NCBI GenBank assembly: GCA_014529385.2
Contig: CM043945.1
Span: forward strand, 152,121,741-152,185,740
Direction: 5' to 3'
Source of the DNA: Adiantum capillus-veneris
Taxonomy: Eukaryota > Streptophyta > Polypodiopsida > Polypodiales > Pteridaceae
DNA: 64,000 bases
Below the pieces are notes generated by a model. That model saw only the letters and a program-made list of their open reading frames with translations. It was not told where the DNA came from and made no database searches. Below, in pieces: positions 1-12,130 of the stretch (position 1 is the stretch's first letter; each line of letters begins with the position of its first letter). The position numbers and the translations under genes are program-made.

Positions 1-90
1 TAAAGTCCATGTTTCATTTTCTATAAGTGCATCATATTCTGATTGCATGGAAGCCATCCAATTATCTGAACTTTGTGCTTCATCAAAAGA
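1..90 (-). pseudogene. copia reverse transcriptase, first residues only
   Basis: The last codons before the window edge read NWMASMQSEYDALIENETW on the minus strand. This is the conserved start of the copia RT domain (W..AM..E..AL..N.TW). Everything after it is outside the window. The preceding 600 bases correspond to the variable linker between integrase and RT and contain serine- and acid-rich sequence. Confidence 0.8.
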
Positions 91-699
91 TAGAGGTTCC
101 TCAACATCATGTAAGCTAGACATAGCCAAAGCATAACAATCTGATGCATAAGATGCATGGTGAGAGCTTGAACGAGTACGACTAGACAAAGGTGCATCCA
201 ATTTACTGTCACACAAAGTGTACATAAGCCATTTTGGCATACCTCTAGCCTGCTCATTTTCATCCCGCACTTCATCAAGTACATCATGTACATTTGCATA
301 AGTAATAGGCTGATCTATAGCATTTTCAGAAACCCCCTTAGGTTGTACATTTGCTTCATTGGAATTTACATTCGAACTTCCACCAGTGAAAAGAGGCAAC
401 AGAGTGTCATAAATATCCTGTGAGTTTACATTATTGTCTCTAGTACATGACAGCAAGGGCTGAACAAAATCTTCCACAAACACAACATCCTGTGAAACTA
501 GAATATTCTTTGTTTGTAGATGATACAACCTGTAACCTTTGCTTTCAGCACTATAACCAACAAAAATAAATTTGACAACCTTATCATCCAATTTTTTGTG
601 CTGTGTATGTGGCATCAAAGCATATGCCAAACAAAGAAAAACCCGCATATTCTCATTAGAAGGCTTTCTATCATGCCATGCCTCATATGTAGTAATAGA

Positions 700-1752
700 C
701 TGCAAAGCTTTCGTAGGACACTTGTTAAGTACATAAGTTGCACACATGATGGTCTCAAGCCAAAAAGAATGCGTCAAAGCTTGACTTTTGACCATACATC
801 GTGCCATTTCTGTAAGTGACCTGTTTTTCCTCTCAGCAACACCATTTTGCTGAGCTGTATAAGGAACTGTACATTGGTGTTTATCCCACCACTAGCCAGA
901 AATGCATTAAATTCATGAGACATATACTCACCCCCTCGATCGGAATGGAGGGTGCCCATAGTACATTTCGAGACATTTTCAGCCATAGCCAAAAATTGTT
1001 TGAAGCACATAAAAACTTTGGGTTTCACTTTAAGGAGAAATACCCATACATGCCTGGAGTAATCATCAATGAAAGTAACAAAGAAAAGGTAATTGCCCAA
1101 GGACGAAGTTTGCATGGGTCCACAAACGTCACTATGCAAGCTGCAACCTGCATGCGGCCCTAACTGAACGATCCTTTAATAATTTAGAATGTTGTATTTT
1201 ACCCAAAATATAGCCCTCATAAACATGTTTGACACATGTTTCAAGAGGTGGCAAAGAAGCAACCATATCAAATTTTTGCAAACACAACAAACTGGCAAAA
1301 TTTAGACGCCCAAAATGTGCATGCCATAGTTTTGCATCTGAGACAGCCCCTGAATCTACAATTGCATTTGCAAAATTTTATCCACACTTGTCATACAAAG
1401 TGAGTTTATATAGCCCATGGCACAAAAGACCACATACAGCAATTTCATCACCAAAATTGAGATCGTGAATTGTACATCTGTCATGCACTAATTTGACTAC
1501 AAGTCCAGGTCTAGCAAGTGCAGACACATACAAGAGATTCTTCTTGATCCTAGGTACATAAAGTGCATCATCAAGTGTGAAAGAACTTCCATTTGCAGTA
1601 GTAAGCACAATATTTTCGACTCCCTGAATCGGATAAGAGGCATTGTTGGCACAAGTGACTGAATTCCCATGAGGGACAGACTTGAGAGAGGTAATGTGCT
1701 TTGTAGCACCACTGTCCAAATACCACACATATGAATCTGTAGCAACTGACAC
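700..1752 (-). pseudogene. copia protease and integrase region
   Basis: The segment at 1378-1752 contains WYLDSGATKHIT, the DSG active-site motif of copia aspartic protease, followed by the LYVPRIKKNLLYVSAL motif that leads into the GAG-pre-integrase domain. The segment at 774-1139 contains the integrase core: HSDVCGPM with the first catalytic Asp, FVTFIDDYSRHVWVFLLK, and HSDRGGEY with the second catalytic Asp. The two segments are in different frames or separated by stops, so the polyprotein is broken. Integration and maturation functions are known for the family; activity of this copy is unlikely. Confidence 0.88.
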
Positions 1753-1911
1753 GCATGCATCATGGACAACAAGATTGTAAGTGCACTCTGCACTAAAATC
1801 CCATTCAACATCAACATCAGCATCACAGTCTCCTTTAACAAAAGACGCAACAATGGATGCATTTTTAGTGGAACCAGCATTTGTAGTGGAACCACCCTCT
1901 TTCTTCTTAGC

Positions 1912-2814
1912 TTATTTGGCCTTCAACTTAGGACACTGCTTGATCAAGTGATCATTATCTTTACAATAATGGCAATGCATCTTCTTTTTAACCTTATCAC
2001 CAGAATTTCCAGACGAATTGCTGCCAGCAAAAGCATTAAGAGCAGAAGTTTTTCCACTAACAACAGAATCATAAGAAATGGTTGCATTGTTGTTACCACC
2101 CTTTCTTTGAGAAGCAATAAAAGCATGTTCAACTGCACACTGCATAGTTCTATTTTTTTTTGGAAAGAGACTCTTGTAACAACAATGTACATAATGCATC
2201 AAACTTGATAGCTTCAGGATTTCCTTGGGTCATAAGTCTCCAAGTACTAGCAAAAGTCTGGTATGAATCTGGTAAGGCATCAAGAATAGTCTGCACAAGG
2301 GAACTGTCTGATATGACTTCATCTGCAGAAATAAGTTTCTCATTGATATCCTTCACACCAGCAAGGAAAGTGTCCATATCATCTTCCTCATGCATAATCT
2401 TTGATTCGAGCTCTTTACGCAGCAAAGCAATTTTAACCTCATTGTGGATTGCATAAAGACCTGCTAGAAGATCCCAAGCCTGTTTTGCAAATTTTGCTGA
2501 ACGAATGTGAGGAGTAATGGTGCACTTCACAGACAACCCAATCAATGCATGAGCCTGCGCATCCTTTACATACCAAACAAGCTTGTAGGAAAAACAATTC
2601 TAATAGCAGCAATCCTTGAAGCAAGACCTGCAACATCCTCAACATCACCTACATCCTCAGAACTAGGACATACATCAATGCCCTGCACAATATTCTAGAC
2701 GCCCTTTGTCACAAGAACATGTTGCATCATGTAAGCCCACATAGGGTAATTGTCCCCATCAAACCTGTCCTCAACAGTAAACATCTTGAAAACATCTATG
2801 TTGTTGTCAGCCAT
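1912..2814 (-). pseudogene. copia gag with CCHC zinc knuckle
   Basis: The start at 2814 (MADNNIDVFKMFTVEDRFDG) matches the usual opening of copia gag, a short leader before a 'W...M' block (NYPMWAYMMQHVL). Codon 40 is TAG (2695-2697). After a one-base frameshift near 2590 the reading continues through KFAKQAWDLLAGLYA and KELESKIMHEEDDMDTFLAG (UBN2-type gag) and ends with a CCHC knuckle, CHYCKDNDHLIKQC, near 1935-1975. Gag binds the element RNA in the particle. The same TAG at codon 40 occurs in the second copy at 20,620. Confidence 0.88.
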
Positions 2815-3146
2815 GGAAAATGTCTGCATGTGATGTGAAAACTGCCCGAAATGAGGAGAAATTAAGTGAGACTAGCAGGTGCTATATAGCACAACCCACA
2901 ATAGATTGTATAGGACCTATTATGCAAAAAACGGCACTGACAAAAATTCCGCACTAAACGACAAAATTGCTTGTGAAGACCTATTTGTAGTGGAAACGAA
3001 GGCCAAATTAATGAGCCCGAATAAAATATCATGACCCCTCCCAAAATATTTGTTGACCTGTGAACGATCGCCAAGCCTCACTGCAATCAAAGAAAGTGAG
3101 CAAGCATGTGCTGGAGCTACTGGCGACTAAGCCTGGGAGGATGCAA

Positions 3147-3161
3147 CCTGCTCTAATACCA
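3147..3161 (-). promoter_or_regulatory. copia primer-binding site (initiator-Met tRNA type)
   Basis: The minus strand reads TGGTATTAGAGCAGG, one change from the classical plant PBS TGGTATCAGAGC that pairs with the 3' end of initiator methionine tRNA. It lies about 330 bases upstream of the gag start on the minus strand, so the LTR ends just to its right in window coordinates. Confidence 0.8.
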
Positions 3162-3261
3162 ATTTTCGAAATTAGTGTAATGGAATTCACCTATAAACTT
3201 GAGGAATCCCAAACCCCGAGCGCGTTTTCTCGAGTACTCTCTAAAACAAGCAAAACAGGCA

Positions 3262-3408
3262 AGAAATTTACATACAAAATTCTACCCAGGTTAATCACCA
3301 TGGACAAATTAGACCAATTGTGAGTGATCTATAGTAGAAATTTACATCACAAAATTTTGCCCAGATTAACCACCATGCACAAAGACCAATTGTGCTTAAT
3401 GCATACTA
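3262..3408. repeat. Two tandem ~74-bp repeats inside the copia LTR region
   Basis: Units 3262-3335 and 3336-3408 both begin AGAAATTTACAT and share an AATTTTGCCCAG/AATTCTACCCAG core, then a TTAATCACCATG/TTAACCACCATG block and GACCAATTGTG. They lie in the part that should be the LTR, and duplicated blocks in copia LTRs are often promoter or enhancer repeats. That role is inference. Confidence 0.6.
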
Positions 3409-3420
3409 TGGGTATCGAAT

Positions 3421-3803
3421 GACCTTAGTCAATGACCATGCTGCAAAAGTGATAAATACTAACGGACGTCTCTAGACCTCTTTAATGTTGCATAGAACTA
3501 CCACAATCCAATGGTCCCATTTCAACAAAGATATAAGGACACCATTTGGAACAATAACAACTATAGTGTGCACAACCTCCACAAACACTGAAGGATGAAG
3601 TAACCAGACAAGGTCTCCTGCAGCATCAAAAGTTCCCTCAATAGAGTGTTTGCAAGCCGCCTGCCCCAGGTTTTGCGGCAGCAACCCCCCCCCCCCCCGT
3701 CCCCAGCCTAACGCCTATGTGAAGGTGTAAGCACAAGCACAAACACAAGCACAAGTATGATGCTCTGTGCCATTTGTGCTACTATGACTGACAAGCAGAA
3801 TTG

Positions 3804-3834
<31 letters not shown>

Positions 3835-5047
3835 GCATCTACTTTATTGAGGGAGAACTTCCAAAACAACTACTTCAGAATGTTCATATAGGTAAGGTCA
3901 TTGAACTTCATATGAGAGAGAAATTGGCGTGAAATAACAGTTCCAAGTCTTCACTACTTTGCTGAAGAATACAACCCACCTCAACATTGCAAGACGTTGT
4001 AGGCATTTTCCACATCAATCCTAAATAATAATTCTCCTCATGACATGAATACCTTCAGCACTGCACTACGATAGAACTTAAATTAGTGTCGAAAAGGCCG
4101 ACCACCCCGGGGGGCCCCATCGAAATCCTCTCGTAGGACTCCCGGCTCATTTCATCAAACTTTATCCTTGCAAAGCCTTCAAGCATTGGCTGCATGTTGA
4201 GCATCATGAAAATCCATAAAACACAAGACGATAGGGCTCCCATCTTTGTGCACGAGCCAAAATTACTTCAACCCAATAAAATGGACTGAACACATGTGCA
4301 GCCTCCCTGCGGCGGCGGGTGTAGTCAGATGGAAGGCCTTTGACAAACAAGGTGGGAGTGGCATGAAGAGGCAATGGGTCTCATCTCTGGGGGACCACCG
4401 AGCCCAAGATGCCCACCTAGAGCCATCTCTACTTCAGCTTTCTATGTGTGTGTGTGTGTGTGTGAAGATGTGCATATGCATTGCGTGAGTGAGTGAGAGG
4501 AAGAGAAAGCTGGGATTACTCACCGAGTACTACATCACTCAACAAATGGCCATTGCTTTATCTGCCCGCAGGTTCCCCGGGCCATCTCTCTCCATATGGA
4601 AAAGCGAACGGATATGGTCGAGCTAAATCATGTTGATTCACATTGCCAATATCTCCATATGAGCTAAAGCATGTTGATTCACATTTCCAATATCTCCATA
4701 TGCCACTAGTAACAAGCATGCATAAAGGTTTGCAGATCTAGGCTGAAGTTATGCACTTGTGAGACAACAAAGGTGATCCACATTTCACGAGAACAAGAAG
4801 CTATCGTGAAGAAGAGAGTACCTGAGTGTCTGTCGAGATGAAGCAAACCCTTCTTCAGGCTTCATTTCCGTGTTTGCTACAAGCTATGAGCCATGGCTTC
4901 TTCAAAATTTGTGAGACCTCTCTCTCTCTCTCTCTCTTTTAAGGTTAAAGTTATCTTAAACTACAGGAATCAAATTTTGTAAGAGACATGATTTTTTTTT
5001 CAAGAGCACACTTTTACAACACATGTGATCATCATCTGACGAAGCTT
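3421..5047. other. Intergenic stretch without recognisable gene
   Basis: No coding sequence here could be assigned. It holds a poly-C run near 3686, a (CT)n tract at about 3802-3830, a (TG)n tract near 4444-4463 and a (CT)n tract near 4918-4937. A 41-bp tandem duplication at 4620-4660 and 4661-4701 begins GAGCTAAA and contains CATGTTGATTCACATT. ORFs on both strands are short and lack family features. Confidence 0.6.
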
Positions 5048-5853
5048 TCACTTTCTCAGACCATCTGGAGCAGTCACAATTTTAGGTGTTTCACATAAGC
5101 TCATTCTTGATCTCACTCGATGTAGTTGAATGGCTTGTCGCTCAGCCAACACTAATCTTCTGTGAGCTTTAAGCCGCTGCCTGGTCTGAGAGCTCATGAC
5201 TCTTCTTGTTGAGAGAGTATCTGCACATCGTGCAACACTCTTCTTGGCTCTTCTGGCAGCAGCCCTGTTCAAAATCTCCCGCTCAGAAAGGGTCAACTGC
5301 TGCAACTTCAATGTCTCTAAAAAGTCTTCCTCGGGTGCTAGAAGGAGCGAGATAGAATCAGCACGAGGGTGCATGTCCACAATCTAAACTGTCACATCTT
5401 GTCCTACTTGCATGAAATCCTCCTCTTTCCTCACTAAGGATCTACCCACCCTTGAGATATGAACGAACCCATCTACATGTACGACAATGTCCACACACAC
5501 ACACCATATCTCTCAACCACAGAGACCTTGCCCTTATATAACCATCCAATCCTCAGATCCTCTAGCCTCACTGGCCTCAAATCCTCCTCTGTACTTCCTT
5601 GTTCTACTTTCAACCCAGAGCATCCATCCACATTGCCCGCTAGCCTCTCCTCCACAGAGATTGTGGAACATGTGGCAAGGACTGCTGGCCTGCTACACAC
5701 ACGAAGAGGCCGTGGTGGACGCCCAATGGCAGAGTGAGAAATAAGCTTGCGACTTGGACGTGATGGCTGGTTGTTACACGCAATGAATGAGGTGGGAGGG
5801 CATGATGGGCTTGCAGCTGCACAGGAAAGTCCTATTGCCATCCCAGTCGCCAA
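5048..5853 (-). pseudogene. S1-domain protein, plastid-targeted type, broken
   Basis: Reading from 5853 on the minus strand, the protein opens with a Ser/Ala/Arg-rich, acid-poor stretch that looks like a chloroplast transit peptide. Then comes LRIGWLYKGKVSVVERYGV, the first half of an S1 RNA-binding fold. The frame is lost inside a GT microsatellite at 5492-5503. In another frame the fold continues with DGFVHISRVGRSLVRKEEDF and VGQDVTV, then a TAG stop (5384-5386), then IVDMHPRADSISLLLAPEED. A basic helical tail rich in Arg/Ala/Lys ends at 5048. S1 proteins of plastids act in translation or RNA binding; the first half most resembles the S1 repeats of EF-Ts or ribosomal S1 relatives, but which gene it derives from is not certain. 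At least one frameshift and one stop make it non-functional as read. Confidence 0.6.
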
Positions 5854-5860
5854 AGCTAGC

Positions 5861-5884
5861 AGCTTATCACGGGTGGAGCAGCTG

Positions 5885-5927
<43 letters not shown>

Positions 5928-6211
5928 GCAGTGCACGCCGGCGTGCATTGCTACAGAGAGATTATATGAAGCATATAAAGATGCCTTGCAAAAATCTATT
6001 GAAGCCTAATGTGGTTCAAATACCTTGCAGCTTATCACGGGTGCATAGCGGCTGTGATCTCTCTCTCTCTCTCTCTCTCTCTAGTAGTGCAAGCCGGCGT
6101 GCGCTGCTACAGAGAGATTATAATGAAGCATATAAAGCTGCCTTGCAAAAATATATTGAAGCCTAATGTAGTTCAAATACCTTGCAGCTTATCACGGGTG
6201 GACATCGGCTA

Positions 6212-6258
<47 letters not shown>

Positions 6259-6510
6259 GCAGTGCACGCCAGCGTGCGCTGCTATAGAGAGATTATATCA
6301 AGCTTATAAAACTGCCTTGCAAAAATCTATTGAAGCCAAATGCGGTTCAGATACCTCTCTCTCTCTCTCTCTCTAGCATAGTGCGCCGGCGTGCGATGCT
6401 ACAGAGAGATTACAAAAATCTATTGAAGCCTAACGTGGTTCAGATACCTCTCTCTCTCTCTCTCTAGCAACGCGCGTTGGCGTGCACTGCTACAGAGAGA
6501 TTACATCAAG
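5861..6510. repeat. Tandem array with internal (CT)n and a palindromic core, about 5 units
   Basis: Three full units begin AGCTTATCACGGG at 5861, 6029 and 6186, giving spacings of 168 and 157 bp. Two shorter, more decayed units follow, with cores near 6380 and 6468. Each unit has a (CT)n tract of different length, then a GC palindrome (GCACGCCGGCGTGC in unit 1), then CTACAGAGAGATTA, then CCTTGCAAAAATCTATTGAA. Length differences between units are mostly in the microsatellite. Open frames across this array are by-products of the repeat. Confidence 0.85.
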
Positions 6511-6547
6511 CATTGTTCTCTAAAAACCGACCTTTAGTGTATTTTTA

Positions 6548-6990
6548 GGGAAATTCCCAAAATACCCCTCTCTCAAAAATTCCCAAAATGCCCCCAGTAT
6601 TTTGTCATAAATTTCCAAAATGCCCTTCAAATTCTTCAAAATTCCCAAAATACCTCTAGTTGTTAGATTAATTTCTCCAAGGATTAAAACTTTTTGTCAA
6701 AATACCCCTCAAATTTCAAAAATTCCCAAAATGCCCCCAATAAGTTGTCATAAATTTCCAAAATGCCCTTCAAATTCCCAGAATACCCCTAATTGTTAGA
6801 TTAATTTCTCCAAAGATTAAAACTTTTTGTAGCTTTTCATGAGAAGACAGATCGTTTATCAATTCAAGATACTAAAACTAGAACTTAAATTGGTTAAGTA
6901 GGCTTTAGAGATGAATTTCTTCATTATTTTTAGACATAATAATCTTTTTTTGCGAGCTAATTTGTGATAATTACATGCTAAGAACTCTCT
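6548..6990. mobile_element. MITE-like element, family 'GGGAAAATTA', copy 1
   Basis: The left part is built of repeated AAATTCCCAAAATGCCC-type blocks, present in two tandem versions of about 130 bp. The inner part (about 6850-6985), read as reverse complement, matches 24,190-24,350 over more than 100 bp, including CTTAGCATGTAATT, ATTATGTCTA and GTTCTAGT. Copy 2 at 24,086-24,565 has clear 33-bp inverted termini; here only the left terminus is visible and the right one seems lost. Confidence 0.65.
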
Positions 6991-8120
6991 ATGGTTGATC
7001 TTTGTATCATGTCAATATGAACTCATCAAAGCAGATGTCGGCCTCTATAAATGTGCACGCAGAGTAGTATCACAACTAATTCCACCAATATTTTTGATAC
7101 TAATTCCACCAATGATGAGTCCATGCTGAGTTAGTAATATCGCCATGCCATTGAGGATGCGGTTGTGGAGCATGTGTCAAAGGTCATAAGATGTCAATCA
7201 ATCTTGGAGAATATGTCCTGCATACATTTTGAAGTCTTTGTGGTTAGTAGGAGTAGTGGGTCAAATCAAATTGTAGAATTTGAGCAGTGGCTTCCAAGAG
7301 TGATGCAGGTAATTCTACTCTTCAACTCTAAACAATGCAATGCATTTTGAATACTACAATGGTGAATGTGTGTATGTCGGTGCCTCAAATTATGGTAGTT
7401 ACGTACCAAGGCTGCAAAACTGCATGAAAGACGGCTAGTTCAAAGTCCTTAATGATGCTACATCATCCTGCGACATTTACGATGGTAAGGCCTTGGTAAG
7501 ATTTTCAACATTCACTTGATTTTAGAGCAAGTGTCCTGAATGTTGCACTCAAAACTGCACTTGTAATAGTGAGAGAAGTAAATAACATAGTTGTCACTTT
7601 TTTTTAACCAAACAATCGTAGCATCATATTGTGTCCTGTTTTCCAACTGCAAATCAATGGAAAATAGGCAGCAAAAAAAATTCATGTGACTAGAGATTCA
7701 AGCCGGCTGTTATGTGTGGAGGAATATGTATCAACGCTTGCTATTCTTTATTGTCATTATTTGCTTTGCCTATTGGTGTGAAAGAAAATCAATGAGGAAT
7801 CTTAGGTTGAAAAGGAGGGTTGTATTGGAAAGACAACCTTCAGACATTGCAGACAATATTGGTGAGTCAATGTTGATTGATCTAGTTGACCTTTGAGAAC
7901 ATCTAGTGGAGTATAGTATTCTATAGAATATTCTACATGATCCTACGGAGTCCAGGGCCCTTTCGGTTAGGCAAAACACATGGTTAAGGGCTTGCCACAA
8001 ATGTTTTTTTCTAACCAAAGAAACAAGGATACACTTAAAACCGTTTTTATTTTTAGGCTAAAATTTGAAGCATTTACACAAATTTACACTTAACTTTGTG
8101 GTTTTCTTCAAAGCGAGCTC
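6991..8120. other. Intergenic stretch, no gene recognised
   Basis: Short open frames such as 7165-7350 (+) and 7714-7896 (+) show no domain I recognise. Base composition is AT-rich and even. No mobile-element ends were found. Confidence 0.5.
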
Positions 8121-8308
8121 ATCATCTAAATGCAAGATAAAACACACTTAAGTCTAATTTTGAGCAAACACTAACCAATATAATATGGTACTTCATACAT
8201 ATTAGGGTAGAGACATCATCTAAATGCAGGATAAAACACACTTAAGTCTAATTTTGAGCAAACACTAACCAATAGAATATGGTACTTCATACATACTAGG
8301 GTGGAGAC
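8121..8308. repeat. 94-bp tandem duplication
   Basis: The units 8121-8214 and 8215-8308 both start ATCATCTAAATGCA and differ at only a few positions, for example ATGCAAGATA against ATGCAGGATA and CCAATATAAT against CCAATAGAAT. No function is visible. Confidence 0.85.
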
Positions 8309-10513
8309 AACCAAGTAGCAATAGAATTCACTAAAGTGCAAAGAGAAAGTGATCCTCTATTGATGCGTCTATATGAACCCAACTTAGTCAAGTTAGGGGC
8401 TAGAACCCTACAGTTGCAAAGCAGGAGGAGAAAAACAAGACCAAACAAGAAGATAGGAAGTCTCACTTTTAAAACCATGAATAGATACCTAAAAGCATTA
8501 TGCAAGCAATCAAATCAAATCAAGCATGTGCTTCCATTCTATAAGCCTAGCTCGGTTTTTAGTTTTCTCGGATGTTCTCGCTCGATGTTTGGTAGGACTC
8601 TATAAACTTGAGAGTAGCGGAAATTATTGAGAGTACTTTTGAGAAGCTACTTTGTGAGCATAGTGGGTGAACATAATTGAAGATAACAACATAGGCATAG
8701 CAATTAGTTAACATGGCATGAATAATACTTTTGCAAGAGAGAGAATTTAGAGAACATGACAACAATTAAGGACCGGATTGATGTGGAGCCGGTTCTTCCT
8801 CCAATAGGTATTATTATTATGATTTCTCCCATTAAGAGAGACTTGTTACAACACAATCTTTGTGTTCCTTGTGACCTAGGTGATGCAATGAAGATGGAAA
8901 GCTTCATGCATCACAAGCATAACATAAACTTTGAAGAAAGATTTAACTATCCCAAGCCTCAATCCCAAGATCTCAAACACCTTAGAAGGTGGAGAGAGCT
9001 AGCAGGGAATGAGGGTAGGGAAGAGGAAGAAGAAACATTTCATAGGAGAAATAATTAGCTCCTCAGTTATCATAATTCTTCTTGCTAGCATACAAAATAG
9101 CATAGTAATGAAGAAGGAAAAGATGGAAATCTTAAGTATTGAAGCATGGCTCTTGGTTGGATTTTCACTCCATAGCCAAGAGTGCTGGTGTAGGCTCTCA
9201 ACCTCTACTTGCTTGGAGAAGGAGAAAGAGCTCTTGCACTTTGCACATTGCATAATGAGAATGTGTCGAGTATACCCCCTAAGCAACCCCCTAGCTTGCT
9301 TTGGTCAAACCCCCCTTGTAGCTCACCCTTGAAGCTCATTGGACCCCTCCAGGCCTAGCCAATCACAAGCAGAAGGCATTACAAGCAACAATGGTAGCCT
9401 TGGGACAAGTGTCCCCCTTTCTCCTTTGAGAGATACGACTTGATAAATGCAAAGACAATTAATTAAATCTCCTAAATTATCATTGGACCCCTTGGGTGGC
9501 CAACCAATAGGCTTCAAGAACACAATGAGGGCAACATGAGGAGGAACTTGACAAGTGTCCGCTTTCCTTTCTTTGTACCAAGTAGGCCTTGTGTGAGTGT
9601 GTGGGTGTTCTCTCTCAGCCCCCCTAATGTAGGGCTCGCCCCCGTCTTGTAGGGATTAGATCTTTGACTTTTAACACCTCAAGCCCCTCAAGATTAGGCC
9701 CAACTCCCACCACAAGCTTGGACCTTAAGCACTTCAAGCTTGGGATGGGTTCTGACCTCAAGTACAACCCTAACATCTCAAGCATGTCAAGCACCTCAAG
9801 CATCTCAAGCACCTCAATCATCAAGCACCTCAAGCACCTTATTCATCAAGCATGACAAGCACCTCAAGCACCTTAAGCTTGGGCCGGGTTCCCACCTCAA
9901 GCACAACCCTAGCTTACCTAAGGCCAAAAGACTTTTACAATCATTATTGGAGGTCTTCAATGAAGATAACCCTAAGGTCTTATGCTCCATTGGTTAGCCT
10001 TTCTCTTTGGTAGACCATCTCTCATTTGGGTCCCTTTACCATTGGCCCCATGTTGAGATAGATCTATAAGAACATGTCTATATCTTGACCCTTGTTCCCG
10101 TTTATTCTCCCACATTAAGTGATCAGTTCAATATGAGAAAATCATTTGGGTTGGTTAGATATTAGATTTTATGACATTACCTCTCTCTTGAAATCATAGT
10201 CGTCCTCCACTATGAGATAGAAGAGATAAAGCCTTACTCATTAGTCAATTTTACTTAGCGGGTAGAAGATCCCTTTTTACCCTACGGCATCTTTTCAAGA
10301 TGAATGATTAATCCATTTGGTGCTTGGCAGACATAGCTACCGCAAGCATGTTTGCTCTTTAGTCCATTTCATTCTCCCAAAGTATAGTGAAAAATTCTAC
10401 TTGGTGTTTTGAGAGACGTCGTCATCACAAACATGATTCTAAGCATGCATACTATTTAAATTTGTGCACAATTAAAAAGAGAACTAGTCTTAGAAGACAA
10501 AAACATGGGTTAT
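8309..10513. other. Stretch beyond the gypsy fragment; probably includes its 3' LTR
   Basis: This lies directly downstream (minus strand) of the chromodomain stop of the gypsy fragment, so a 3' LTR is expected here, but I could not find paired ends because the 5' copy is missing. At about 9665-9890 there is a degenerate 9-bp minisatellite of the AAGCACCTC type. The frames at 8336-8605 and 8756-9058 (+) have no recognisable domain. Confidence 0.45.
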
Positions 10514-12130
10514 TTAAAAGAAATTTGTACTTTGCTTATGGTTCATAATGTCCTTAAGCTGTATTCCTTGCATCCATCTAGCATCTTCAAAAGGATAATT
10601 TTTGAAATTAATAAGATACCGTTGGATAATCTTACCATGTCGTAGTACCTTGTCTTCATGCCGAAGGATAGCTTCGCATTGTAGCACCTCTTCTTGGTCT
10701 TCAACTTTGGGAGGATCTTCAATAATTGGTTCACTTGGTGGCTCTCCTTTGTAGGGCTTAAGTAGGCTCACATGAAAAGCATTGTGTATGAGCCAATGGT
10801 TGGGCAACTTGAGTTGGTAAGATGTCTCATTGATGGGCTTCAAAATTTGGAAACGGCCATAGTATCTTTTTTCTAACTTAGCATAATACTTTTGATGGCC
10901 CGTAGGATTTTTGCCCGTGGTTTGCCTTAATCGAGCCTTAGGAAACTTAAGCAAGACCCAATCATTTTCTTTGAATGTTAAGGCCCTTCTGTGCTGTCAG
11001 CAGCTTCTTTTTGCCTTTGTCAAGAGATGGATATAGCCTCCTTAATCTTTTGAAAACATTCTTGTAGGTCATGGCTATACTCATCAGCCGTGAAGATCTT
11101 CCCATGTACTTTGAGTAGCAAGGGACTTTTAGGTCTTCCGTCAATGATCTCCAAAGGTGCTTTTCCCGTAGAAGTATGTACAATATTATTGTAGGCATAC
11201 TCTACAAGAGATAAGTATTTTTTCCATTTTGAGCATTGATCTACTTCGATAACATAAGTCTTGAGTAGATTGAGTATCGTATGACTGGATATCTCACTTT
11301 GGCCATCTGTTTGTGGGTGATAGATCGAAGAGAAATTCAATCTTGTTCCTATATTTTCAAAGACACCTTTCCATAAATTACTGGTCATTCTAGGATCTTC
11401 TATCTGACACGATGGATGTTGGTAATCCATGGTGTTTGAAAATCTGTGATATGAAGAGAGTTACCATTTGGTGTGCCTTAATAGTCTTTTTGACATGAAT
11501 AAATTGTGCTTGCTTGCTAAACCTATCAACTATTGCCCATATTACCATATTCCCATGGATAGACTTGGGCAATCCAAAGATGAAATCCACGGATAGACTC
11601 TCCCATGGTGAATTTGGGATAGGTAATGGCTGGAGTAATCCAGGTTGCTTCCCTCTATCATATTTGGTCTTTTGGCATATTACACATTTTGAAACATACT
11701 CTTGTATGTCCACTTTTAGGGTAGGCCAATAGAAATACATCTCTACTCCTTGAAGAGTAGGTTAAATACCTCTATGCCCTGCGTAGGGAGGAGCATGGGA
11801 TTCATACATAACTTTCTCATGAAGGGAATGCGTAACACATAGCCTATTGCCGTGGAGAAGATAACCATCCTGCAAGGTGAATGGTTCCTCTTTGTTCCCC
11901 AAAGCAAGGGTTGAAATTATGTCTCTAAAGTCAGAGTCAATAGCCAGTTGATTGTGCTTACCAACTATGTGAGTAATATGGAAATTAAATTTCAAAAGAA
12001 AATTTGCCCACCTCATTTTTTTTGTTAGAAAGCTTGGTTTGCATCATGAAATACTTGAGACTTTGGTGGTTGGTTTGTAGAATAAATGGAGTAACCAATA
12101 GGTAGTTCCCATTAGGAAAAATATGAACCT
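10514..12130 (-). mobile_element. Ty3/gypsy chromovirus fragment: RNase H end, integrase, chromodomain
   Basis: From right to left on the minus strand: the end of RNase H (TNHQSLKYFM and RWANFLLKFNFHITHIVGKHN, near 11,940-12,080), the integrase zinc-binding part (CVICQKTKYDRGKQPG, near 11,660), the integrase core with VDFIFGLPKS, AIVDRFSKQAQFI, and [10 protein letters not shown], the C-terminal GPY-like region (YYGRFQILKPINETSYQLKLP) and a chromodomain (YLINFKNYPFEDARWMQ) ending near 10,514. Frames change at about 11,400, 11,020 and 10,960. Gag, protease and RT are absent beyond about 12,130. The chromodomain places it among chromoviruses, which use it to target chromatin. Confidence 0.9.

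Larger units (their letters stand above)
1..3420 (-). mobile_element. Ty1/copia LTR retrotransposon, cut by the left window edge
   Basis: Read on the minus strand, the order is LTR region, primer-binding site, gag, zinc knuckle, protease, integrase and then the first residues of reverse transcriptase, which is the Ty1/copia order (integrase before RT). The RT and 3' LTR lie outside the window. The element is decayed: gag has an in-frame TAG at 2695-2697 and a frameshift near 2590, and further frame changes occur between gag, protease and integrase. The outer LTR boundary could not be fixed, so the right limit is approximate. A second fragment of the same family lies at 20,325-20,790. Confidence 0.9.

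Noticed and set aside
1762-2456. Plus-strand frames over the copia gag region
   Set aside because: They are antisense shadows of the minus-strand gag and protease, which have clear family motifs.
5747-6212. Frames of 139 and 67 codons across the 5.9-6.5 kb array
   Set aside because: They repeat with the satellite units and contain (CT)n-encoded Ser-Leu runs. No start context or homology.
8756-9332. Overlapping plus-strand frames near 9 kb as a split gene
   Set aside because: They lie where the gypsy 3' LTR is expected, have an acidic low-complexity end and no domain.
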